NCBI RefSeq assembly: GCF_009712225.1
Contig: NZ_WASP01000008.1
Coordinates: forward strand, 62,001 to 126,000
DNA length: 64,000 bases
Direction of reading: 5' to 3'
Source of the DNA: Desulfovibrio sp.
GTDB taxonomy: Bacteria > Desulfobacterota > Desulfovibrionia > Desulfovibrionales > Desulfovibrionaceae
The position numbers and the translations under genes were made by a program. Numbering within the stretch: the first letter of the stretch is position 1; each line of letters begins with the position of its first letter. Of this stretch, positions 36,199 to 47,017 are shown piece by piece. The notes under the pieces were generated by a model. It was not told where the DNA came from. It ran no database searches and saw only the letters and a list, made by a program, of their open reading frames with translations.

Positions 36199-36730
36199 GT
36201 CTGAATCTCCTCAGTAAACACGGTACAGGCTGGCCGGAAAGGGCCGTCGCAAGGGTCAGCGGCACAAGGCCGCGCGGCAGGGCTGGCACAGCATTGCTGT
36301 ACCTTCTGTTGCGCAGGAATGCGGAAGCACTGGCCGGACATATGAAACTTTGCCGCCTGCGCCGGTAAAACACAGGGACAGATGGAGGGGCAAATTACAC
36401 AAAAGCTGTGTGGAAAAGGTAATGCGGAAGGCAGGTGATTCTTGATGCATTGGCAAGCCAGAACAGCAAAAAACCATGCCCGCACACTACGGCACACCGA
36501 CCAGCCGACGCGGCAAACCGGCGCATGGAAATCATCAGCTTCATATACAGATGCTGCATGTCATCACTGTGGCAAATAGTAATTATTTTGGCAACATACA
36601 AAAACAGATAAAATCTATCAAACTACTGGGCTAACAGCCCGATCGTGTAGCCAAAACAGTAATGATAGCCAACAGGCTCAACGATGCCAGCACATTTCGA
36701 TTACCCTATATAAAAAAGCATTGCATGTTG
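36199..36730. other. ~530-bp non-coding region between a chemoreceptor gene and ilvC
   Basis: No supported gene. It must contain the promoter of the minus-strand chemoreceptor gene. A small hairpin, GGGCT/AGCCC (about 36628-36642), is present without a T-run. The half nearer ilvC is AT-rich. Confidence 0.4.
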
Positions 36731-36773
36731 AAAAAAAAGAAGGCCTTTCATGCAGATAGCGCGAAAGGCCTTC
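36731..36773 (-). terminator. Rho-independent terminator after ilvC
   Basis: A perfect 11-bp stem (36739-36749 with 36763-36773) is followed on the minus strand by eight Ts (complement of 36731-36738). It lies 40 bp after the ilvC stop. Confidence 0.93.
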
Positions 36774-36812
36774 GTAAAGCCGGTATCCAGGGCTGAGCCA
36801 GCCCGGATCAGA

Positions 36813-38162
<1,350 letters not shown>

Positions 38163-38651
38163 CTAATCCGTTTTCTTGGAACGACGCATGGCCACCGCAC
38201 CGGTGCGCGCCAGTTCCTTGATTCCAAACCGATGCAACAGGCTGATGATGGCGTCCAGTTTGTTCTGGTCGCCTGTGGCCTCAATGGTCATTTCATTGGG
38301 GCTCACGTCCACCACTTTGCAGCGGAATATTTCAACAGTTCGCAGAATTTCGCCCCGCATGGGGCCTTCTGCCTGCACTTTGACAAACATCATCTCACGC
38401 GCAACAGCGGGGATATCCGCAAAGTCCACCACCTTGATGACCGAGACAATCTTGTGGAGCTGCTTCATGATCTGCTCCAGAATAAGACTGTCGCCATCTG
38501 TGGTGATGGTCATGTGCGAAACACCCTCTTCAAGCGAGGGGGCCACGTTGAGCGAATGGATATTGAAGCCGCGCCCGCTGAACAGGCCAGCCACACGCGA
38601 AAGCACACCGGGTTCGTTTTCCACCAGCACGGAAAGCACATGTCGTTGCAT
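38163..38651 (-). CDS. ilvN: Acetolactate synthase small (regulatory) subunit
   Basis: The second ATG (38651) is chosen because the GGGAG site abuts the first one at 38657. The ~162-residue protein has an N-terminal ACT domain ('HVLSVLVENEPGVLSRVAGL', 'FSGRGFNIHSLNVAP') and the C-terminal IlvH-type domain ('VDFADIPAVAREMMFVKV'). It binds valine and sets activity of the large subunit encoded 11 bp upstream. Length is typical of IlvN/IlvH. Confidence 0.95.
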   Translation of the reverse strand: MQRHVLSVLVENEPGVLSRVAGLFSGRGFNIHSLNVAPSLEEGVSHMTITTDGDSLILEQIMKQLHKIVSVIKVVDFADIPAVAREMMFVKVQAEGPMRGEILRTVEIFRCKVVDVSPNEMTIEATGDQNKLDAIISLLHRFGIKELARTGAVAMRRSKKTD

Positions 38652-38662
38652 AGCCATCTCCC

Positions 38663-40354
38663 TTACACCAGCAACATTTCATCAAGCGCCGCACCGACTG
38701 GCACGATGGGGTACACGTTTTCTTCGCGTTCTACCACCACGTCGATAAAGGCAGGGTTGGGCGAAGCCAGGGCCTTTTCGAGCACGGCCCGCATGTCCTC
38801 AGCCTTTTCAATGCGATAGCCCTCGGCCCCATAGGCCTCGGCCAGCTTCACAAAGTCGGGCTGGGCTTCCATGTTGGTGGAACTGTAGTTGTTGTTGTAA
38901 AAGAGCTCCTGCCACTGGCGCACCATGCCCAGATAGCGGTTGTTCAGAATGATGACCTTGATGGGCAGCTTGTTGCTCACCACTGTTGCCAGTTCCTGAA
39001 TATTCATCTGCAACGAGCCGTCGCCCGCCACTGCAATGACTTTCTTGTCGGGGAAGGCAAACTGCGCGCCCACAGAGGCGGGAAAGCCATACCCCATGGT
39101 TCCGAGACCACCGCTGGTCAGCAGGGTGCGCGGCTTGGTGAATGAATAGAACTGGGCCACCCACATCTGGTGCTGGCCCACCTCGGTGGCAATGATGGCA
39201 TCGCCCCCGGTAATGTCGTACAGGGCTTCAATGACAGCCTGCGGCTTGATATTGCCGTTATCCTGATAGCACAGGGGCTTGCTCGACTTCCACTCGGCCA
39301 CGGCGGCAATCCACGCGGCGTGCTCGCCAGCCCAGTCCTTGTTTTCAAGCTTGGCGTCGCAGATTTCGCTAATGCCCTCCAGAGCCAGGCGGCAATCACC
39401 CACCACAGGAACCTGCACCTCCACGTTTTTGCGAATGGAGGTGGGGTCGATATCGATGTGCACAATGCGGGCCTTGGGCGCAAAAGCCGCCAGCCTGCCG
39501 GTTACGCGGTCGTCAAAGCGCGCGCCCACGCACATGAGCACGTCGCAGTTGTTGATGGCCAGGTTTGCCGCATAGGTGCCGTGCATGCCCACCATGCCGA
39601 GCCACAGGGGATCGGTGGCGGGGAAGCCCCCAAGCCCCATGAGCGTGCAGGTAACGGGAATCTGCAGTTTGCGGGCGAGGCTGGTGAGGGCCTCGGCCGC
39701 ATTGGACATGATTACCCCGCCGCCAGCCAGAATAACCGGCCGTTCAGCCTTGGCCAGTTCTTCCACCGAGCGGCGCAACTGGTTGAGGTTGGGCTTGTAG
39801 GTGGGATTGTAGCTGCGCATGTAGATGTCTTCAGGCCAGACAAATTCTGTCCGCTTCTGCATGACATCCTTGGGCAGGTCCACCAGCACCGGGCCGGGAC
39901 GCCCCGACCGGGCAAGATAAAAGGCCTGGCGGATGGTAAGCGCCAGTTTGGTGATGTCCTTTACCAGAAAGTTGTGCTTGGTGCAGGGCCGGGTAATACC
40001 CACAATATCCACTTCCTGAAAGGCGTCGTTGCCAATCAGCTGGGTAGGAACCTGCCCGGTAAAAATCACCAGCGGTATTGAATCGGAATAGGCCGTGGCT
40101 ATGCCCGTGACCGTGTTGGTGGCGCCTGGGCCAGAGGTAACCAGACATACGCCGGTCTTACCTGAGGCACGGGCATAGCCGTCAGCCGCGTGCACAGCTC
40201 CTTGCTCGTGCCGTACTAGCACATGGCGTAGTTCCGGGTGGCGCGGTAGTTCGTCGTAAATGTCAATGACCGCACCGCCGGGATACCCGAACAGCACATC
40301 CACGCCCTCTCGCTTCATGGACTCAAGGAGAATCTGCGCACCAGTACATTCCAT
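38663..40354 (-). CDS. ilvB: Acetolactate synthase large subunit
   Basis: This 563-residue ThDP enzyme contains 'VLFGYPGGAVIDIYDEL' with 'RHEQGAVHAADGYARASGKT' (the catalytic Glu region), 'FQEVDIVGITRPCTKHNFLV', and the ThDP-Mg motif 'GDGSLQMNIQELATVVSNKL' followed by 'NNRYLGMVRQWQ'. It joins pyruvate with pyruvate or 2-ketobutyrate, the first step of branched-chain amino-acid synthesis, in the cytoplasm with FAD and ThDP. A GGAG site lies 7 bp before the ATG. It follows a DUF465 gene by 25 bp and precedes ilvN by 11 bp. Confidence 0.96.
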   Translation of the reverse strand: MECTGAQILLESMKREGVDVLFGYPGGAVIDIYDELPRHPELRHVLVRHEQGAVHAADGYARASGKTGVCLVTSGPGATNTVTGIATAYSDSIPLVIFTGQVPTQLIGNDAFQEVDIVGITRPCTKHNFLVKDITKLALTIRQAFYLARSGRPGPVLVDLPKDVMQKRTEFVWPEDIYMRSYNPTYKPNLNQLRRSVEELAKAERPVILAGGGVIMSNAAEALTSLARKLQIPVTCTLMGLGGFPATDPLWLGMVGMHGTYAANLAINNCDVLMCVGARFDDRVTGRLAAFAPKARIVHIDIDPTSIRKNVEVQVPVVGDCRLALEGISEICDAKLENKDWAGEHAAWIAAVAEWKSSKPLCYQDNGNIKPQAVIEALYDITGGDAIIATEVGQHQMWVAQFYSFTKPRTLLTSGGLGTMGYGFPASVGAQFAFPDKKVIAVAGDGSLQMNIQELATVVSNKLPIKVIILNNRYLGMVRQWQELFYNNNYSSTNMEAQPDFVKLAEAYGAEGYRIEKAEDMRAVLEKALASPNPAFIDVVVEREENVYPIVPVGAALDEMLLV

Positions 40355-40379
40355 GTCCGACTCCTTAAAAAAAGCCCGG

Positions 40380-40607
40380 CTATCCTTGTTTCTTCAGACG
40401 ATCCAGAACAGCCATGAGCTGGGTTTTGCCTTCGAGCTTCTGCTTTTTCAATTGCTTGAGCGTCTGCTCTTCGGTTGGCGAGCGAAAAGCCTTGGTTTCA
40501 AGCTTTTCGACCTGCTTTTCGTAGAGCACATGATCTTCCCAAAGGGATTTCAGCTCCGGATCAGTGGCAGCATACGTTTCCAGAAGTTTCAGTTCTTGCT
40601 GATCCAT
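40380..40607 (-). CDS. DUF465 (YdcH-like) small protein
   Basis: This 75-residue highly charged protein is predicted all-helical: 'ELKSLWEDHVLYEKQVEKLE' followed by 'EEQTLKQLKKQKLEGKTQLM'. This is the DUF465 pattern, a small coiled coil of unknown function. GGAG lies 7 bp before the ATG. It is 25 bp upstream of ilvB in the same direction and is probably the first gene of the ilv transcript. A regulatory role for ilv is not indicated. Confidence 0.8.
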   Translation of the reverse strand: MDQQELKLLETYAATDPELKSLWEDHVLYEKQVEKLETKAFRSPTEEQTLKQLKKQKLEGKTQLMAVLDRLKKQG

Positions 40608-40801
40608 AAGAAATCTCCATTGTTAGATGTTCATAGGCTTATGCCTGCGCATCAACTGAGGCTTTTACCCTGGTGGATAGCCCTGCATGAGCCCGCCCGA
40701 CCTTTGCCAGCGGTGCCGCATGACATGGGTTCATCCCCTTGGCGCGGATTCTCAGAATATCCGCATGGAGCAACTTACAAATCCTTATAGCCCGGCCCTT
40801 G

Positions 40802-41104
40802 CTAATGAAGGGTCATGGCATACTGTGCCAGCGAGGCCACAACAATTCGGTTAAACAGCTCAATGGCCAGCAACACCACCACGGGCGAAAAATCCATGCC
40901 GCTCGTGTAGGTGAAGGGCAGCCATTTGCGTACACGGTAAAATACGGGTTCGGTCATGGTGCGCAGGGCGCGCACTATGGGATTATACGGATCGGGGCGC
41001 ACCCACGTAAGCAGGGCCGCGATGATAACAATCCAGAAATAAAGGCTGAGCAGCGACCCAAGCACCAGGGCAACGGCACTCAGGGTATTGGCAAGAACAA
41101 TCAT
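40802..41104 (-). CDS. YggT-family membrane protein
   Basis: This 100-residue protein has two hydrophobic helices (about residues 5-32 and 70-92) separated by the family motif 'LLTWVRPDPYNPIVRAL' and 'TEPVFYRVRKWLP'. YggT proteins are inner-membrane proteins linked to cell-shape, division or cation tolerance in different bacteria; the function here is not known. GAGGGC lies before the ATG. It forms a minus-strand run with the HAD hydrolase upstream. Confidence 0.85.
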   Translation of the reverse strand: MIVLANTLSAVALVLGSLLSLYFWIVIIAALLTWVRPDPYNPIVRALRTMTEPVFYRVRKWLPFTYTSGMDFSPVVVLLAIELFNRIVVASLAQYAMTLH

Positions 41105-41148
41105 GAGCCCTCCAGCGTGGCTTTCTTTTTTATTCGCACAGGGTTGGC

Positions 41149-41829
41149 CTAAAGGCCGGAAACAGGCGGCAACACTGCATCAAGCGCATTGTGCAGGGCA
41201 GTGTAGTCTGCAGCCGTAATCTCACCCCGTAGCGGGCCGCCGTTAAATGCGGCAAATATTACACCCGCCCCTCTGGCAGCCTCTTTGTCGTGCTCGCTGT
41301 CGCCAACAAACAGCACGTTTTGCGGAGGGCACTGCCATACGGCACATATGTGCCGCGTACCCTCGGCTGAAGGCTTTGGTGCGGCTGTATCCGCCGCGAC
41401 CACAGGATTAAAATAGGAGGGCAGGGAAAAAATGTCCAGAACCGTTTGTATTCCATCGAGCTTTCGGTTGGTGTGCACGGCCATGCGCACCCCCCTGCTT
41501 CGCAGGTTGTCAATAAAGCTCATAAATCCGGGTTGTAAACGAAGCATGGGCACGATATCGCGATGGTAAACCACTTCGTTTCTTGTCACATAATCGATTT
41601 CGTGGTGCAGGTGCGGCGGCACTATGTGCAGCAACGCCTGACGCGATGTGGCCATGAAGCTGTAAGCTTCCTGCTCCTGGGTCATGGGCGGCAGCCCAAA
41701 ATAGGCCAGTACCCGGTTGTAATAGATGTTGTTTGCCGAACGCGAGTCGATCATCACGCCGTCGCAGTCAAAAATAACGCCTGCGATACCGCGGGGAAAC
41801 AAGGCCTGAGCGTTGAACGGCTGCGCCAT
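41149..41829 (-). CDS. HAD-superfamily phosphatase
   Basis: The ATG at 41829 lies 6 bp after the previous stop with GAGG upstream. The ~226-residue protein has motif I 'FDCDGVMIDS' (nucleophile and acid Asp), motif II Thr in 'VHTNRK', motif III Lys in 'AAPKPSAEG', and motif IV 'FVGDSEHDKEAA'. A cap domain between motifs I and II places it with phosphoglycolate-phosphatase-like enzymes. The substrate is unknown. It is probably cotranscribed with the unknown gene upstream and YggT downstream. Confidence 0.85.
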   Translation of the reverse strand: MAQPFNAQALFPRGIAGVIFDCDGVMIDSRSANNIYYNRVLAYFGLPPMTQEQEAYSFMATSRQALLHIVPPHLHHEIDYVTRNEVVYHRDIVPMLRLQPGFMSFIDNLRSRGVRMAVHTNRKLDGIQTVLDIFSLPSYFNPVVAADTAAPKPSAEGTRHICAVWQCPPQNVLFVGDSEHDKEAARGAGVIFAAFNGGPLRGEITAADYTALHNALDAVLPPVSGL

Positions 41830-41834
41830 TTCTG

Positions 41835-42737
41835 TCACGCCTCGACCCTCCAGGTTATCCACACGCGCTCAGCATCCAGCGGCGGCTGGCCGGTGGGCCG
41901 GGTGTGGCCAAGCACCTTCCAGCCCGGGGCGCGGGTTTCCACCGCAACGGCCCTGGCCGCTGCGCCCGCAAGAAGCCCCTGCCTGTTCGGGGCCGGGACA
42001 AAATCAAACAGATCAAGCAGATCTTCACGCATGGGGTCTTCAATAATCAGGGGGGAGTCTGCGGGCACAAAGTAGAGTGCATTGGCCGTCACCAGACGCC
42101 ACGGCGGCACAAGGCCCGCATCCAGCGCTATGGGCGCGCTAAGACGCACCAGATCACCCGTGAGGGCGTCGGGCGCAAGCCCGTCCAAGTCTTCGTCGGC
42201 ATCCACGCCAAGGGCGGCGGTGAGCCCGCCCGCCGTGTTGGCGAAACAGGCCGTAAGTTCAGCCAGATCAGCCAGTCTTTCCTCTTGCAGCCAGGTCCAC
42301 AGCAGGGTTTTTTGCGCCTGGCTGAGCGCCAGCTGTTCCTTGCGGGCAGCCTCTGCCGCAAGCGCGGCTGCTGTGTTGCCGTCCGAATTATCCAGCCCCT
42401 TGATCAGGGCCATTTCGGAGGCGCGACGCGCGGCGCGCGAATTGCCAGCGGCGGCAGCAGCCCCAACCGGCAAGCCGGAAAGAGCAGCGTCGCCCATCTG
42501 TTGCAGGTCGCCAAGGCAAGCCTGGGCCTCGCGCGGCGAAAAAGGATATTTATCCGGGCAGAAATAATCGGCGGGTGCATCGGGCAAGCCAGGCCAAAGG
42601 CGCAAAGCCCCGCTCCACTGGGGGGCTGATCCTGTCCCGTCGATCGGGGCATGATCGGGTTGCGCGGGCGTTTCAAACGCGTGCGAAGGCAGTGGGCCGC
42701 GAAGCAATGGCAAAAGAATGGGGGAACTTTCTGTCAT
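41835..42737 (-). CDS. Alanine-rich protein of unknown function
   Basis: The start at the second of two adjacent ATGs (42737) fits the AAGGA site best; an upstream frame to 42857 exists. The ~300-residue protein is Ala/Leu-rich with a proline-rich N terminus, 'YFCPDKYPFSPREAQACL' near residue 65, a helical middle with 'EAARKEQLALSQAQKTLLWT', and a C-terminal 'WRLVTANALYFVPADSPLII'. No signal peptide, membrane segment or known catalytic motif is seen. It is 5 bp upstream of the HAD gene. I do not recognise it; it may be lineage-specific. Confidence 0.65.
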   Translation of the reverse strand: MTESSPILLPLLRGPLPSHAFETPAQPDHAPIDGTGSAPQWSGALRLWPGLPDAPADYFCPDKYPFSPREAQACLGDLQQMGDAALSGLPVGAAAAAGNSRAARRASEMALIKGLDNSDGNTAAALAAEAARKEQLALSQAQKTLLWTWLQEERLADLAELTACFANTAGGLTAALGVDADEDLDGLAPDALTGDLVRLSAPIALDAGLVPPWRLVTANALYFVPADSPLIIEDPMREDLLDLFDFVPAPNRQGLLAGAAARAVAVETRAPGWKVLGHTRPTGQPPLDAERVWITWRVEA

Positions 42738-42858
42738 CATACTTCCTTTTGAGTCCTTAAGCATAGCCAGAGGAAGCCCGAAGCGCAAGCCACAGTGGGC
42801 CGGAGCAAAAGTTTTTTGCCCCGTCACGCACCGGGCGAGGATCATGACAGGTATCATA

Positions 42859-42887
42859 TTGTCAGGTGCGGTTTATTGACATATATA
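42859..42887 (+). promoter_or_regulatory. Probable promoter of pdxS-pdxT
   Basis: TTGTCA (42859-42864) and TATATA (42882-42887) are 17 bp apart, about 80 bp before the pdxS ATG. No MocR-like repeat comparable to that at 32788-32839 was seen here. Confidence 0.55.
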
Positions 42888-42967
42888 CACGCCAGCAAAG
42901 CCGCCGATTGGGCGGTGCGCAGATATTTATCACAAGCCGTTCCACGGCTCAGAAGGAGTAGAAAGAT

Positions 42968-43849
42968 ATGGAACAGGGCACCATCCGCCTGAAGACAGGC
43001 CTTGCTGAAATGCTCAAAGGCGGCGTGATCATGGACGTCACCACTCCCGAACAGGCTAAAATCGCCGAAGCAGCGGGAGCTTGCGCAGTCATGGCCCTGG
43101 AACGCGTACCCGCCGACATTCGCGCCGCAGGCGGCGTGGCCCGCATGGCCGACCCCACCATCGTCAAGCGTATCATGGAAGTGGTGAGCATTCCCGTCAT
43201 GGCCAAGGCCCGTATCGGCCACTTTGTTGAAGCCCGTATTCTTGAGGCCATGGGTGCGGACTATATCGACGAAAGCGAAGTGCTCACCCCCGCCGATGAC
43301 AAATATCATATCGACAAGCGCGACTTTACCGTGCCTTTTGTGTGCGGTTGCCGCAACCTGGGCGAAGCCCTGCGCCGCATCGCCGAAGGCGCTGCCATGA
43401 TCCGCACCAAGGGTGAACCCGGCACCGGCAACGTGGTTGAAGCCGTGCGCCACTGCCGCCAGGTGATGGACGATGTGCGCAAGCTGTGCAGCCTGCCCGA
43501 AGCCGAAGTTGCCAACTACGCCAAGGAAATCGGCGCTCCCCTTGAAGTGTGCTACGCCGTGCGCAAGGAAGGCCGCCTGCCCGTGGTGAACTTTGCCGCT
43601 GGTGGCATTGCCACCCCCGCCGACGCCGCCATGATGATGCACCTCGGCTGCGACGGCGTGTTCGTCGGCTCCGGCATCTTCAAGTCTGGCGACCCCGCCA
43701 AGCGCGCCAAGGCCATTGTGCAGGCCGTGACCAACTACAACGATTTCGCCATGCTTGCCGAAATCTCGCGCGATCTGGGCGAACCCATGGTGGGCATTGA
43801 AATCTCCACCATTCCTTCTGCCGAGCGCATGCAGGAACGGGGTTGGTAA
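42968..43849 (+). CDS. pdxS: Pyridoxal 5'-phosphate synthase subunit PdxS
   Basis: This 293-residue TIM-barrel protein is highly conserved: '[20 protein letters not shown]', '[20 protein letters not shown]', the active-site Lys in '[14 protein letters not shown]' (K80), and '[17 protein letters not shown]' with the second lysine. It builds PLP from ribose-5-phosphate, glyceraldehyde-3-phosphate and ammonia delivered by PdxT. An AGGAG site precedes the ATG. Its TAA overlaps the pdxT ATG by one base. Confidence 0.97.
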   Translation: MEQGTIRLKTGLAEMLKGGVIMDVTTPEQAKIAEAAGACAVMALERVPADIRAAGGVARMADPTIVKRIMEVVSIPVMAKARIGHFVEARILEAMGADYIDESEVLTPADDKYHIDKRDFTVPFVCGCRNLGEALRRIAEGAAMIRTKGEPGTGNVVEAVRHCRQVMDDVRKLCSLPEAEVANYAKEIGAPLEVCYAVRKEGRLPVVNFAAGGIATPADAAMMMHLGCDGVFVGSGIFKSGDPAKRAKAIVQAVTNYNDFAMLAEISRDLGEPMVGIEISTIPSAERMQERGW

Positions 43850-44427
43850 TGTCTGGACTTTGTGTAGGCGTTCTGGCTCTTCAGGGAGCCTTTCGCGAGC
43901 ATGTGGCCGCTGTTGCCCGCCTGGGCGCAACGGCCCGCGAGGTGCGCCAGCTCAAGGATATTGATGGCATCGACGCCCTGATTATTCCCGGCGGCGAAAG
44001 CACCACCATGGGCAAGCTGCTTAACGAATGGAACATGCTTGAGCCCCTGCGCCAGCGCATACTCGACGGCATGCCTGTTTATGGCAGTTGCGCCGGGCTG
44101 ATTCTGCTGTGTCGCGAAATTGAAAACTCGGACCAACCCCGCCTGGGCGTGCTAGACGCAACCGTGCGCCGCAACGCTTTTGGCAGGCAGGTGGACAGCT
44201 TTGAAACCGATCTGACCATACCCGAGATTGGGGCCGACCCCATCCCGGCGGTTTTCATCCGCGCGCCAGTGATCACCGGCGTAGGTGCGGGCGTAACCGT
44301 GCTGGCAGAAGTAAACGGTCAGGCTGTAGCCGTGCGCCAGAACAACATTCTGGCCACGTCCTTCCACCCCGAGCTCACGCCAGACACACGCATGCACAGC
44401 TACTTTCTGTCTTTTTGCGGCAAATAG
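43849..44427 (+). CDS. pdxT: Pyridoxal 5'-phosphate synthase glutaminase PdxT
   Basis: The ATG at 43849 shares one base with the pdxS stop (TAATG). The ~192-residue class I glutaminase has 'VGVLALQGAFREH', 'IPGGESTTMGKLL', the nucleophile Cys in 'YGSCAGLILL' and the His-Glu pair in 'TSFHPELTPD'. It releases ammonia from glutamine for PdxS in the 12+12 PLP synthase complex. Length is normal. A terminator follows 27 bp after the stop. Confidence 0.96.
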   Translation: MSGLCVGVLALQGAFREHVAAVARLGATAREVRQLKDIDGIDALIIPGGESTTMGKLLNEWNMLEPLRQRILDGMPVYGSCAGLILLCREIENSDQPRLGVLDATVRRNAFGRQVDSFETDLTIPEIGADPIPAVFIRAPVITGVGAGVTVLAEVNGQAVAVRQNNILATSFHPELTPDTRMHSYFLSFCGK

Positions 44428-44453
44428 CCGCAAGCTGAACAGATAGAGACAAT

Positions 44454-44485
44454 AAAGCCCATCCCGCAAGCGGGGTGGGCTTTTT
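44454..44485 (+). terminator. Rho-independent terminator after pdxT
   Basis: AAAGCCCATCCCGC pairs with GCGGGGTGGGCTTT through one G-U pair and a 3-4 base loop, then Ts. Confidence 0.92.
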
Positions 44486-44650
44486 CATTTGAAGCACCCG
44501 TCGCCCCTTCTGCCCCCCCTGCCCTCCACAAATTTGCCGCCAACATGACGCACAAATTCACCTGCGCGTCACCGTAACGCAAACCTGCAAGTTCATGATG
44601 CCCCAAGAGCAACAGTTCAACCATCGGAGCAATCCCGGAGGAGGCAGACC

Positions 44651-45046
44651 ATGGACAACATGCACACTTTGCAGCGTCTACAGGGTGAACTGAACGAAGA
44701 AATGCACCGTCTCACCCAGCTGCGCGACGTTTTTCAGGCGCAGCACTGCGCGGACGAACTGGACGCAGCCAGCCATCTTGAGGCGGCCCACATAGCCCAT
44801 TGCAGCGCCCGCCGCAGCTCGCAGCGCATTCAGGAACTCCAGAGCCTTGTGAGCCTGCTGCGTCACGGCGGCCCGCGCCGCTGTGAGGAATGCGGCGAAG
44901 AAATTCCCCTTGCCCGTCTTATGGCCGCGCCGGGAGCAACCCGTTGCTGCGAATGCCAGCAAAATATCGAAAACGACATGCAGATAGGCATGATCCAGAT
45001 GAAGAAAACACAGTTTTCCAACGAATGCTGCGCTGAATACTGCTAG
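44651..45046 (+). CDS. DksA/TraR-family zinc-finger protein
   Basis: This 131-residue protein has an N-terminal helical half ('LQGELNEEMHRLTQLRDVFQ') and a C4-type zinc finger 'CEECGEEIPLARLMAAPGA' followed by 'TRCCECQ'. This is the DksA/TraR layout in which the coiled coil enters the RNA-polymerase secondary channel. Four cysteines are spaced CxxC-x17-CxxC. It may help adjust transcription in stress, with or without ppGpp. It lacks an obvious DxxDxA acidic tip, so activity may differ from true DksA. Extra cysteines occur at the C terminus (NECCAEYC). A GGAGGAGG site precedes the ATG. Confidence 0.85.
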   Translation: MDNMHTLQRLQGELNEEMHRLTQLRDVFQAQHCADELDAASHLEAAHIAHCSARRSSQRIQELQSLVSLLRHGGPRRCEECGEEIPLARLMAAPGATRCCECQQNIENDMQIGMIQMKKTQFSNECCAEYC

Positions 45047-45151
45047 TGCACCCTGCGCGACAGTAACCCACAAACAGCTTTCGCAGAATCGGAACCCGCC
45101 AGCAAGGCGCATGCAACGCGTGCGCCCTGGCCCAAGCACAGGAGAATCCAC

Positions 45152-46906
45152 ATGCCCGGCAATGCAGACACCTTATCCCTTGCGCCTGGCCGCCCGCTGG
45201 TCAGAAGTGTTGGGCGGCTGGCCCGCGCCATGGCCCGCCAGATTTCGGGCTTTGCCCGGCTGGGAAAAATGGCCTACACGCTTCCCCAGTGCGGCGACCC
45301 CCAAACCTTTGCTACGGCCTGCCTCACGGCCCTTGATGTAATCCCCGAGTGCCTGCGTGGCGACCTGGGTCGCATCCCCGCCGAAGGCCCGGTCATTCTT
45401 TTTGCCAACCACCCTTCCGGCGCGCTGGAAGGGTTGATGATGGCCGCCCTGTGCGGCAGGGCGCGGCCCGATCTCAAAATCCTCGCCAGTGCCGCTCTCT
45501 TGCGTATTCCGCAGATTGCCCAGCTGGCTCCCATGCTGCTGCCGCTCGACCTTTCTGGCGGCGCGGTATCCAACGCAGCTGTGCTGCGCAGCGCCATGAA
45601 CCACCTGCGCAAGGGCGGTGCCCTGGGTATTTTTCCTGCTGGCGAGGTGGCTCGCTGGCACTTTGGGCGTGGCATTGCCGAGCAGCCCTGGTCGCGCCTG
45701 CTCAGCAGGCTCACTGGCCGCAATTCGGACGTTCCCGGCCTGAACTTTGTGCCCCTGCACATGTCTGTGCGCTACAACCCCCTGTTTATCGCTGCCACCA
45801 TGCTGCGCGACAATCTGGGCGAGGCGCTTCTGCCCCACACATTGTTCAGGCAGCGTGGCAGCAACGCACGCATGATCGTGGGCGAGGCCATTGCCGCAGA
45901 TACTCTGACCGGCCTGACCCACGAACAGCGCACCCACTGCCTTGGTCTGTGCCGCTCTGCCCTTGGCTCCGAAGTTCACACAGAACGCCGCGCCGAGCAG
46001 TGCGCGCCGCTGGCCACGGCAGCGGAAAAAATGGACATCATGGTCAGCCTGGCCGCCCTGCCGGAAGACCGCCTGCTGGCTCGCGAAGGTCGCTATGCCG
46101 TGTATCTTGTGGAAGGTGACGAATCTCCTCTGTTGCTCGACGAACTGACCAGAAGGCGCGAGGAGGCGTTCCGCGCTTTGGGCGAAGGCTCTGGCCAGTC
46201 GCGCGATACAGACTGCTACGACCCGCAGTATTCGCACCTGTTGCTGCTGGACGAGGAAGGCAAAAGCATCGCCGGATCATACCGCGCCCGCGTTGTCCGC
46301 CCCGAAGACACCCGGCACTGTTCAAAAAAACACCTCTACACAGCCTCTCTCTTTGACTACGAGCCGGAATTTTTCCAGCAGTGCGGCAATGCGCTGGAAT
46401 TGGGCCGCGCCTTTGTTTGCCCCGAATACCAGCGCGACTACACCCCCCTGCTCCTGCTGTGGAAGGGCATTGGCCAGCTGGCCCTGCGCAACAGGGTGCG
46501 TACCCTGTTTGGCCCCGCCAGCATCGGTCTGAATTACCGCCAGCAGTCTGTGGACCTGTTGTGGCGGCATCTGCGGCTGCGTCACTGGGATGCGCCGCTG
46601 GCCACCCTTGTGCGCGGCAAGCACCCCCGCAGACTGCGTGAAGAACTGCCCTTTGCCCAGCACCTCGACTACAAGGCCGTCAACAACCTGGTGCGGCAAA
46701 TGGAAGGTGGACGCACCCTGCCCATACTTTTCAAGCATTATCTGCAACTGGGCGGACGCATTGCCGCCTTTCACGAAGATCGCACCTTTGGCACACTCGA
46801 CGCACTGCTGGTGGTTGACCTGCTCAACGCCCCCGACAAGCAGTTGCGCCGCTATGTGGGCGAGGAAGGCATGCGCAGGTTGCGTAACAGTTCCGCGCCA
46901 GTCTAG
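45152..46906 (+). CDS. OlsF-like acyltransferase fusion (ornithine-lipid synthesis type)
   Basis: This 584-residue protein joins two domains. Residues ~50-290 are PlsC-like, with 'LFANHPSGALEGLMM' (HP...G motif, here E where D is more usual) and 'GGALGIFPAGEVARW'. Residues ~300-584 resemble the GNAT/OlsB N-acyltransferase group: 'YAVYLVEGDESPLLLDELTR', 'REEAFRALGEGSGQSRDTDC', 'LELGRAFVCPEYQRDYTPLL'. This order matches OlsF, which both N- and O-acylates ornithine to make phosphorus-free ornithine lipids. The lipid product is inferred. AGGAG lies before the ATG. It stands between the DksA-like gene and the hemerythrin receptor. Confidence 0.75.
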   Translation: MPGNADTLSLAPGRPLVRSVGRLARAMARQISGFARLGKMAYTLPQCGDPQTFATACLTALDVIPECLRGDLGRIPAEGPVILFANHPSGALEGLMMAALCGRARPDLKILASAALLRIPQIAQLAPMLLPLDLSGGAVSNAAVLRSAMNHLRKGGALGIFPAGEVARWHFGRGIAEQPWSRLLSRLTGRNSDVPGLNFVPLHMSVRYNPLFIAATMLRDNLGEALLPHTLFRQRGSNARMIVGEAIAADTLTGLTHEQRTHCLGLCRSALGSEVHTERRAEQCAPLATAAEKMDIMVSLAALPEDRLLAREGRYAVYLVEGDESPLLLDELTRRREEAFRALGEGSGQSRDTDCYDPQYSHLLLLDEEGKSIAGSYRARVVRPEDTRHCSKKHLYTASLFDYEPEFFQQCGNALELGRAFVCPEYQRDYTPLLLLWKGIGQLALRNRVRTLFGPASIGLNYRQQSVDLLWRHLRLRHWDAPLATLVRGKHPRRLREELPFAQHLDYKAVNNLVRQMEGGRTLPILFKHYLQLGGRIAAFHEDRTFGTLDALLVVDLLNAPDKQLRRYVGEEGMRRLRNSSAPV

Positions 46907-47017
46907 CTTGCGGCTGTGACCGCCTTTTTGTGGCAGTACGCCGCAGACAGAGGCTGATAAAAACGACTTTTCATGGACCCGGCATAAACACCCTGCAATC
47001 AGCCGTCCCTCACGGCA

